Positions 1 through 5,720 of a stretch of DNA of 12,109 bases are shown here, one piece after another (positions within the stretch are counted from its first letter, which is position 1; every line of letters begins with the position of its first letter). Both the position numbers and the translations under genes were made by a program. Under the pieces are notes generated by a model. The model had not been told where the DNA came from. It ran no database searches and saw only the letters and a program-made list of their open reading frames with translations. This DNA is from Deltaproteobacteria bacterium. GTDB lineage: Bacteria > Desulfobacterota > Desulfobacteria > Desulfobacterales > Desulfobacteraceae. Location of the stretch: contig QMMT01000020.1 in the NCBI GenBank assembly GCA_003647385.1, positions 1-12,109 of the forward strand, written 5' to 3'.

Positions 1-2146
1 CGATAATATAGAGCATCAGCCTGGATGTTGTGTTTTGCTGTTCGATCAAAGACAGTTTTTTAAAAAACTGTCGGCTCTTGTCAAAATTCCTGGTACAAAA
101 ATTGAGCACCCCTGCTGCAAACAACAGGACAGGATCATTTCTTTTTTTAAGCATGGTTTCACATAAATCAGCCGCTTGTTTGAATTCATGTTCAACTGCA
201 AGGCTGGCAATCTGTTCAAGTTTGGATTCCAGAGAAAAATCAAGAATGCCATCCCAATGGGGCTGACCCGTCTTAATTGATTCAATAAACTTGGCCGGTC
301 GTGAAATGGGTAAAATGAGGCCAAAATCAGATAAAGGTGTGTTGATTTTAAAATATCCGCTTGTCTGATCTGTTACCACCCCGGATGCAATCCCGATGAC
401 ATGACCTTTTGCATTGATGGCAGGCCCCCCACTGTTTCCTTTATAAATAGAGGAGTCCACCTGGATGATTTCTTTGGATATCCTTCTGACATATCCTCTG
501 GTAATACTTGTATTGATGTGGTCATCCTGGGTCCGTTTTCCCAAGGGAAAACCTAAAATCATCACGGGTGACAGACGCTTAATATCATCAGAAGCAATGG
601 TTGTTTCTATGGGTAAGGGTTTTAAACGGGAAGGAAGTGTATCAATTTTTAAAACTGCAAAATCGTTTTTAAATGGGGATTTAATCATTTCCCCGGTTTT
701 TGCAGAAGACCTTGGGACCCCGACAATTTTCAGGTTTCCCTGGCCGCCTGTGCTGTATGCGGACGAAAGATAATAAGAATCAGATAATTGGGCATTATTG
801 CTTAATGCGGGTAACCGGTTGAATGCCTTTTCACCTTCAAACCACAAATACATCCTGTAGTCAAATTCAATGGTTTTTTTTAAAATAGCATACTGACCAT
901 ATACTTGAAAAAGGGAGGTGTCATCAAGCCACGGACAGGCGACATGACGGTTGGTCAGAAGGTATCCCTGAGTGTCCACAAGAAAAGCCGTGCCTTCCAC
1001 TCTGTTTTTATATACAATTTGTTCGGTGTTTGTCAGCCAGTATTCAACCATTAGAAATGCAATAGAACCGGCATAGGATTCAACAAAATTAGAAAGTATC
1101 ACATCTTTTTTGTTTTTGTCAAAATTGACATATAACCATGAAACGGTACCAATGGTAACGATTCCTGCAATAATTAAAATCAGCATCACAACCACTTTTT
1201 TAAACCATCTCAATTCTTTAAGCAGTTTGGGCTTTTTTTTATTGGATGATGGCGGCCCGTCAGAATAGGGCAGCCGGTCTAAGATGTGTGATAATGCAGA
1301 TACCACCTTGCCCATGGTTTGGGGTCGCAGATCCGGGTCGTCCGACAGCATGATTTTGATCAGAACGGCAAGCTCAGAGTCCAGACTTTCTATTTCATCA
1401 ACCCTTGAAGAAAAGTCTTTCAGGTTATGGTCTGCGGTTAAAAGCTCAATAAATATTTTTCCAAGAGACCAGATTCCGCTTTTAAAATCAATGGCTCTCT
1501 GGTTGATGATATCCGGGTGGCATTCAAGCAGCTTCTGTAGCATGGGACCGTGGTGGGTTGCCCTTGCATTTAAGAATCTGGATAGTTTGTAGTTGATTTT
1601 TACACAGAGCTCTTTTGTTTTTCCCTTTGGGATCAGAATATCTTCAAGAATCAGGTAGGGCATGAAATGATCTTTTTTGTGCAGAAGGTCAAGTACTGAT
1701 GCGATATTGTGAAAAAGAGTGACCACCCGTCGCGGGTCATTTAATAGATCCGACATAAAGATAGAGCCCCAATCGTTTGCATCGACCCATTCACTGACCC
1801 TGTACCAGAGCCCTTTACTGCTTTTTTTGATGGCATAATGCTGAACAAAGTGCTCGGGTGGCAGTTTGTTGAGCTCCTCAAGTTCTGCCACAAGCCGGCT
1901 GGCAATACGGGTATCTACACCGGATGTTTCTGTGAATAATCTGATGGAGACCGGCTTCTCACCATGGCCTTTTTTTGCAGAATCTTTTTTAGCTTTGCAA
2001 ACAAGGGAGGAGTGGCCTTCGTGAATGATAGCTAAAATCTTGTAATCGTCAATATATTTTATGCCGTCTACAATGGAGCTGCCGCAGGCCGGGCACATTG
2101 TAATTTTTTGAGAGATAATTTGTCCGCATGATTTGCACTGTTTCAT
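1..2146 (-). CDS. Membrane pseudokinase / trypsin-like serine protease fusion with N-terminal zinc ribbon (partial, C-terminus off the left edge)
   Basis: An open frame of 715 codons starts at the ATG complementary to 2144-2146 and runs off base 1 without a stop. Residues 4-21 hold a CxxC...CxxC zinc ribbon (Cys 4, 7, 18, 21). Residues ~35-290 follow a Ser/Thr kinase fold, with a WSLG motif and a following ELLT, but the catalytic residues look lost: the glycine loop is degenerate (IIHEGHSSLV), the VAIK lysine is Arg69, the HRDLKPEN region reads MPYLILED and DFG reads NYK. A basic stretch then a hydrophobic helix (~318-340) predict N-inside topology, placing the rest in the periplasm. Residues ~370-622 are a trypsin/HtrA-type protease with His401 (TNRHV), Asp495 (NDFAVLKI) and Ser572 (GNSGGP). 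Residues ~640-700 look like TPR-type helices. The architecture recalls T6SS PpkA (cytoplasmic kinase, one TM, periplasmic domain), with a protease in place of the von Willebrand domain. It is divergent from the T6SS operon. The substrate is unknown. Confidence 0.88.
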   Translation of the reverse strand, partial: MKQCKSCGQIISQKITMCPACGSSIVDGIKYIDDYKILAIIHEGHSSLVCKAKKDSAKKGHGEKPVSIRLFTETSGVDTRIASRLVAELEELNKLPPEHFVQHYAIKKSSKGLWYRVSEWVDANDWGSIFMSDLLNDPRRVVTLFHNIASVLDLLHKKDHFMPYLILEDILIPKGKTKELCVKINYKLSRFLNARATHHGPMLQKLLECHPDIINQRAIDFKSGIWSLGKIFIELLTADHNLKDFSSRVDEIESLDSELAVLIKIMLSDDPDLRPQTMGKVVSALSHILDRLPYSDGPPSSNKKKPKLLKELRWFKKVVVMLILIIAGIVTIGTVSWLYVNFDKNKKDVILSNFVESYAGSIAFLMVEYWLTNTEQIVYKNRVEGTAFLVDTQGYLLTNRHVACPWLDDTSLFQVYGQYAILKKTIEFDYRMYLWFEGEKAFNRLPALSNNAQLSDSYYLSSAYSTGGQGNLKIVGVPRSSAKTGEMIKSPFKNDFAVLKIDTLPSRLKPLPIETTIASDDIKRLSPVMILGFPLGKRTQDDHINTSITRGYVRRISKEIIQVDSSIYKGNSGGPAINAKGHVIGIASGVVTDQTSGYFKINTPLSDFGLILPISRPAKFIESIKTGQPHWDGILDFSLESKLEQIASLAVEHEFKQAADLCETMLKKRNDPVLLFAAGVLNFCTRNFDKSRQFFKKLSLIEQQNTTSRLMLYII
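51..72. repeat. Perfect 22-bp palindrome inside a coding region
   Basis: The half-site GACAGTTTTTT is followed directly by its exact reverse complement, AAAAAACTGTC, with no spacer. It lies inside the pseudokinase-protease gene, where it encodes the residues RQFFKKLS. The FFKK codons in an A/T-rich gene explain the central twelve bases; the flanking GACAG/CTGTC arms complete the symmetry. It may be a chance result of codon choice or a binding site. No function is assigned. Confidence 0.5.
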
Positions 2147-2234
2147 AGCAAAGACTCTTTAGCCGTTTTTAAAGTTTGCATGAAGATGTATGGCAAACTC
2201 AAGTTAATCATCGCAAGACATGGTATTTTCCTTT

Positions 2235-2263
2235 ATAATAAGGTGTTTAGCAAAAATAGTCAA
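2235..2263 (-). promoter_or_regulatory. Sigma70-type promoter driving the pseudokinase-protease gene
   Basis: On the minus strand TTGACT (complement of 2258-2263) is followed by exactly 17 bp and then TATTAT (complement of 2235-2240). Each hexamer matches the TTGACA/TATAAT consensus at five of six positions, with ideal spacing. Transcription would begin near 2228, leaving a leader of about 80 nt before the ATG at 2146. AAAGAG, about 8 nt ahead of that ATG, is a weak ribosome binding site. This is consensus matching only. Confidence 0.55.
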
Positions 2264-2366
2264 GAAAGAGAAAAAGATCTGTTGGATAAAATCCAATATC
2301 TGTCAGCCATAGAGGATCGTTTTATTGACGGATTCAAAACAAAGGGGAAATAAGCCGGAGAACGCC

Positions 2367-2379
2367 TTAACACCGTTAA
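2367..2379. repeat. Short inverted repeat, possible operator
   Basis: TTAAC-acc-GTTAA is a 5-bp inverted repeat with a 3-nt spacer. It overlaps the putative -35 region of the rightward promoter candidate, where an operator could act. It is short and A/T-rich, so chance occurrence is quite possible, and no regulator is encoded nearby. Confidence 0.25.
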
Positions 2380-2402
2380 AAAAGGGTTGATTTTCTTATA
2401 AT
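2374..2402 (+). promoter_or_regulatory. Candidate promoter for the T6SS operon
   Basis: A perfect TATAAT (-10) sits at 2397-2402. The sequence about 16-17 bp upstream (GTTAAA at 2375-2380, CGTTAA at 2374-2379) is a poor -35. If used, it would give a leader of about 80 nt before the start at 2489. No other start region is visible before the operon, but a promoter for an alternative sigma factor or an activator-dependent promoter could be present instead. Confidence 0.3.
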
Positions 2403-2488
2403 TAGACGTTACTGTGCCCGTGGGCCATTGCTAAAAATAAGTGGGTCATCGAAAACCCAAAACCTGATATGGGGATAGAGATCAAAAA

Positions 2489-4417
2489 ATGGACGAAACA
2501 ATTTCACTGCTTCCGTTTATTGAATCCGGGGGAGAAGGTTTCCTCCTTGATATTCCTGTGTTAGACTCGGACAGGAATTTATTTCAGGGATATTCATATC
2601 TGTTTCAAATCGTTGACAAAGGACAGCATCTTTCAATTATAGTCAAGGCTGGATTAAAGATCAATGATGCCGACCGGTTTAAATCTCTTTTTTTACTGGT
2701 TCAACGGGATGATTACCCAATCTTACCTGATGATTTGACCCCCTTTACAAATGTCAGTATCGACAGGATCTGGCTTGAAACAATACAATCATATTCCAAA
2801 GATAAAAATGTCTTTATCGTTCCGAAACAATTAAGCCGGGAAGGAAAGGCCACTGCCTTCCGATCGCTTTTTTATTGTAAAAAACAACAAAAATTTTTTC
2901 ATCCGCCATGCCCTGAATGTGGGACCGAACTTGATCTTTGTCAGGATGATACCCTGTTGATAAGCAAATCGCTTCCCCCTTTTTCTACGTCGTTAAAGCG
3001 ATATCTTTTCTGCCCCAGGTGTCATGCTGCCAAAACAAATTATGAGTTTTACCAGTTTTCCCGTTCTGCTGATGACCCAGTTTTTACGAAAGATCGGTTT
3101 GATCTTATCAAGGATTTCAGTAAGCTGAGAAGTGCAGTTTCCAGCAGTTTTCCCTGTCCTGACTGCCCCGGCCACGCAGAGTGTTACATCACCGGGGAAA
3201 AAGCGGCATCGCATATCAGTTTTTTTTCTTTTTATCCCTTTCACATGCTTTTTTTTGATGCCCAGCCCATAAAAGCAATTGATTTTCTCTCCTTGATTTC
3301 CGGGGCACCCTTTGAAAGAATAAATGCGTTTCCCACTACAGTATCGGGGTCTGGTCGGGGAGGAGAAAGCCCACTCTCTCAGGACAACATTCCATTTTTT
3401 TTTGAGGGGGATGAAAGATTTTTCTTAGAAGTCCTTTTTTTAAAGCTTTGTTTTTTTGAAGAATTTTTTCGCTCTCTTTATCAAAGGGTTGAAAAAGAGA
3501 GCTATCCCCTGCTTAATTTATCTGCACAAAGCATCTGGATAAGGCCCCAGTCCACAGGGAACAGTCTTCCTTTTTTCTGGAGTTTCAAGTTGAGCATTAT
3601 TGACCTGATGGTTAATTCTCCGAGAAATTATATTCACTCTGTTCTGTCAAAAAACAGCAGTTTGCACTTTATGGCGTCACTCTGGTTTCATACCTTTCTT
3701 GTGAACGAAAATCAGGGACAGGATAAGGTGTATGAGGAGATTGGGAAACTGGTTGAAACGGGTTTGGACGATGGTCTTCTTTCTGATTACAATCAGTTGA
3801 TCAAAGCGTTTCCATCTGTGGCAATGGAAAATATTTTCTGGAATCCTGATGATAGACCCACCCCCCAGAAGTGGCATCAATTTTGGTTAAGGATTATTGT
3901 GACGGGGCTTTCTTTTTTTAATGGCAAAAAAGAACAGGGTCTGGATCATGAATTAAATCAGTTGATTAATAAAATTACAACCCTGAAACAGGAAATAAAA
4001 GAAGAATTGTTTTCAGATCAGAAAAAGGTTAAGTCTTCAATAGAGGAAACACCAGGGGCAGATAAAGGTCAGGTGCTGCCGTCATCTGAAAAACAGGCCA
4101 TTTTATTGATCCTTGAACAACTGAAAACAAAATGGGCTGACCAGAAAGAATTGTCCCCTGATTTCGATGATGATGCACTGGAAACCATTGTGCTTTCGTC
4201 TGACGAGATGGAACAGGATGCAGGTTTTGATGACATAGTTGAAAAAACCATGGTCATGATGCCCGCGCCGCAAACAGAACCCGCCGAGGATGGTGGATTT
4301 AACGATATGGAGGAAACCGTCATTATATCTTCGCCAGAAAAAACACATCAAGAATCTGATTTTTTCAGTGAAGATGATGACCTTGATAAAACGATTGTAA
4401 TAACCCCCAAAAAATAG
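2489..4417 (+). CDS. Zinc-ribbon protein of unknown family with a repeated Thr-motif acidic tail, T6SS-associated
   Basis: This 642-aa protein is predicted to be cytoplasmic, with no signal peptide or clear membrane helix. I do not recognise its family. Cys pairs at 141/144 (CPEC) and 175/178 (CPRC) look like one zinc ribbon, with Cys151 nearby; a second cluster, CPDC at 223-226 with His229 and Cys232, may be another metal site. The middle (~240-480) is rich in aromatic residues without recognisable motifs. Residues ~485-525 are charged, helical and probably coiled coil. The last 80 residues are acidic and low in complexity, and carry four motifs of the form (D/E)(K/E)T-hydrophobic-V/I centred on Thr566, 587, 610 and 635. 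The ATG is preceded by an in-frame TGA at 2465 with no other start between, so the start is firm although the ribosome site is weak (GGGGAT). It is the first gene of the operon, 19 bp before the FHA-C-like gene. A scaffold or phospho-acceptor role in T6SS control is inference. Confidence 0.85.
   Translation: MDETISLLPFIESGGEGFLLDIPVLDSDRNLFQGYSYLFQIVDKGQHLSIIVKAGLKINDADRFKSLFLLVQRDDYPILPDDLTPFTNVSIDRIWLETIQSYSKDKNVFIVPKQLSREGKATAFRSLFYCKKQQKFFHPPCPECGTELDLCQDDTLLISKSLPPFSTSLKRYLFCPRCHAAKTNYEFYQFSRSADDPVFTKDRFDLIKDFSKLRSAVSSSFPCPDCPGHAECYITGEKAASHISFFSFYPFHMLFFDAQPIKAIDFLSLISGAPFERINAFPTTVSGSGRGGESPLSQDNIPFFFEGDERFFLEVLFLKLCFFEEFFRSLYQRVEKESYPLLNLSAQSIWIRPQSTGNSLPFFWSFKLSIIDLMVNSPRNYIHSVLSKNSSLHFMASLWFHTFLVNENQGQDKVYEEIGKLVETGLDDGLLSDYNQLIKAFPSVAMENIFWNPDDRPTPQKWHQFWLRIIVTGLSFFNGKKEQGLDHELNQLINKITTLKQEIKEELFSDQKKVKSSIEETPGADKGQVLPSSEKQAILLILEQLKTKWADQKELSPDFDDDALETIVLSSDEMEQDAGFDDIVEKTMVMMPAPQTEPAEDGGFNDMEETVIISSPEKTHQESDFFSEDDDLDKTIVITPKK
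4166..4405 (+). repeat. Four diverged copies of a T-h-V/I motif in the acidic C-terminal tail (protein-level repeat)
   Basis: Residues 560-639 of the 642-aa protein contain ALETIVLS (Thr566), VEKTMVMMP (Thr587), MEETVIISS (Thr610) and LDKTIVITP (Thr635), each preceded by an acidic DD or ND cluster and spaced 21, 23 and 25 residues apart. Thr followed by aliphatic residues in an acidic setting is the kind of site phosphorylated by bacterial Ser/Thr kinases and read by FHA domains. The DNA copies are diverged, so the conservation is at the motif level. Confidence 0.7.
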
Positions 4418-4436
4418 TGCTGAATGGATTTGGAAA

Positions 4437-5168
4437 ATGACTGAACCGATTCAATATGAAAAGATAGAAGACCATATAATAAGGATTTTTAAAGAACAAA
4501 GGACTAATCCTGATCTTTTGGTAACTGAGTACCTTGAAAATGAATTAGCAGCACTTGATTTGTCAGATAAGACTAAAGCTCTGGACAAATTGATTGAGTT
4601 ATTTGGTCCCCAGGATCATGGAAATAAAAAAACCGACGTCCTGCCAGAGGATGACCATGTGTTGGCCAGAGTAATTAAACTTCTTCTGGGTCGCGAAATT
4701 TCCCAGGTGGATCTCAGTTCAGAAGAACTTTTAGAAAGTCTGGGAGAATCAATCAATACAGTCTTTGAATCATTAAATCAATTGATTAGCGTTATCAATA
4801 CGACTCTGGTAGGTAAACAGGACTCCGATGAAACCATACGACAGGTTATTGGATATCATCTTGAAGGAAGTCAAAACACAAGCACTCTGGAAAAATATAT
4901 CGGCCAGATAGGCAAAGCTTTTTTCGCTTCCCAGGAGGCTTCCAAAAAAGCAGCACATTCCAAGGTGATGCAAATTTTAGAAGAGCTTGCACCTGAGAAA
5001 ATTGAAAAAGAGGCGGATGTTTCAAGACTCAGCCCTATGCGCAAATCCAAGTATTATGAAGTCTATGAACTAAAATTTAAAAAATTTGAGAAATGGTTTG
5101 AATCAGGACGATTTATGGAGTCTTTTTTAAGAGAATTTGAAAGGAATTGTCAAAAAATATCATTTTAA
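4437..5168 (+). CDS. T6SS FHA-protein C-terminal-domain-like protein (TagH/Fha type) lacking an FHA domain
   Basis: This 243-aa, mostly helical protein is predicted to be cytoplasmic. Residues ~75-243 resemble the conserved C-terminal domain of T6SS FHA proteins (Fha/TagH): a hydrophobic segment (VLARVIKLLLG), a long helical stretch with an FxSQEAS..A region, a LEELAPEKIE segment, and the closing signature MRKSKYYEVYELKF...FLREFER (~201-237), which corresponds to the family's R-K-(A/S)-k-x-W-x-x-Y-...-F-x-x-x-F-x-x-a-y ending. Full-length members carry an N-terminal FHA domain of ~100 residues; here the first ~70 residues are helical and acidic with no GRS or SxxH-type FHA motifs, so the phosphothreonine-binding module is absent. 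It lies 19 bp after the Thr-motif protein and 12 bp before tssJ. In other T6SSs Fha promotes assembly after phosphorylation by PpkA. The assignment rests on remembered family pattern, not a search. Confidence 0.7.
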   Translation: MTEPIQYEKIEDHIIRIFKEQRTNPDLLVTEYLENELAALDLSDKTKALDKLIELFGPQDHGNKKTDVLPEDDHVLARVIKLLLGREISQVDLSSEELLESLGESINTVFESLNQLISVINTTLVGKQDSDETIRQVIGYHLEGSQNTSTLEKYIGQIGKAFFASQEASKKAAHSKVMQILEELAPEKIEKEADVSRLSPMRKSKYYEVYELKFKKFEKWFESGRFMESFLREFERNCQKISF

Positions 5169-5170
5169 TT

Positions 5171-5176
5171 AGGAGG
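5171..5176 (+). promoter_or_regulatory. Strong ribosome binding site fixing the TTG start of tssJ
   Basis: A full AGGAGG lies 4 nt before the TTG at 5181 and only 2 nt after the stop of the preceding gene. No ATG gives a sensible signal peptide in this frame, while the TTG start yields a complete lipoprotein signal, so the site decides the start codon. Confidence 0.75.
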
Positions 5177-5180
5177 AAAA

Positions 5181-5720
5181 TTGGAAAAAATTATAAAATT
5201 ATTATTATCTGTTTTTATCACCCTGTTTGTGTTCTCATGCACTGCAAAAGTTCTGCCTCCTCCCCAGTGGACCTATGAAAAGGATGCAATTAAACTTCAA
5301 GTGATTGCAGACCCCAGGTTGAACCTTGATGATGAAAAGGCACACACACTTCATGTCTGTGTTTACCAATTAAAGGATCCCAATGGATTTAATCAGCTCT
5401 CAGGTGATCAGAGCGGACTTTACAAGCTTCTGGATTGTAAATTGTTTGATCAGAGTGTTGCGGCATCAAAGCGGTTGATTGTTCATCCGGCAGAGGATAT
5501 CACACTGGCTTTGGACCGTGCGGAAAATGCAAAGTATCTGGCCGTGGTGGCAGGATACTATGACATTGTAAAAGAACGAATCACACGACTCATTGAAATC
5601 CCGGTTGTTATTGAAGAAAAAGGATTTTTTTCTAAAGAAAAAAAGCAGAAACCAGGTATACTTGATGTTAAACTTTTTCTGGGACCTCAACAGATCGATA
5701 AAATTGAAGGGCATCAATAA
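5181..5720 (+). CDS. tssJ: T6SS outer-membrane lipoprotein TssJ
   Basis: This 179-aa protein starts at TTG. Residues 1-20 form a lipoprotein signal: basic N-terminus (EKIIK), hydrophobic core, lipobox VFSC with Cys20 as the lipidation site. The mature part fits the TssJ beta-sandwich: a KLQVIADPRLNLDDEKAHTL segment near residues 35-55 matches the family's 'hNxxxxgxaxpl' opening, followed by hxVCVYQLKDPNGF and L-Y-K-L-L-D. A basic loop and a VVAGYYD strand come near the end. The length is typical. TssJ anchors in the outer membrane and binds the periplasmic C-terminus of TssM. Its TAA overlaps the ATG of tssK by one base, implying translational coupling. Confidence 0.92.
   Translation: MEKIIKLLLSVFITLFVFSCTAKVLPPPQWTYEKDAIKLQVIADPRLNLDDEKAHTLHVCVYQLKDPNGFNQLSGDQSGLYKLLDCKLFDQSVAASKRLIVHPAEDITLALDRAENAKYLAVVAGYYDIVKERITRLIEIPVVIEEKGFFSKEKKQKPGILDVKLFLGPQQIDKIEGHQ

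Larger units (their letters stand above)
2147..2488. other. Divergent intergenic region between the protease gene and the T6SS operon
   Basis: This is the only long non-coding stretch in the window, and the two flanking genes diverge from it, so both transcription starts should lie here. It holds a good leftward sigma70-type promoter (2235-2263), a weaker rightward candidate (2374-2402) and a small inverted repeat (2367-2379) overlapping the latter. A short TGGGT/ACCCA hairpin with an 8-nt loop lies at 2442-2459, just ahead of the rightward start codon. A 57-codon frame at 2180-2353 (+) has no clear ribosome binding site and overlaps the leftward promoter, so it is not called as a gene. No tRNA, riboswitch or strong terminator is seen. 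Confidence 0.75.

Noticed and set aside
30..1592. Plus-strand frames of 78-102 codons at 30-266, 465-773 and 1284-1592
   Set aside because: They lie antisense inside the continuous minus-strand pseudokinase-protease frame, which shows clear domain motifs; they are shadow frames.
2180..2353. A 57-codon frame on the plus strand in the intergenic region
   Set aside because: No ribosome binding site precedes its ATG, it overlaps the strong leftward promoter, and the product resembles no family I know. It remains possible but is not supported.
2415..2432. Sigma54-like promoter (TGGGCCATTGC)
   Set aside because: The GG and GC elements are too close together for a -24/-12 promoter.
2489..2920. Possible hidden FHA domain at the N-terminus of the 642-aa protein
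   Set aside because: No glycine-arginine-serine or SxxH-type FHA motifs are visible, and the region does not follow the FHA beta-strand pattern as far as can be judged by eye.
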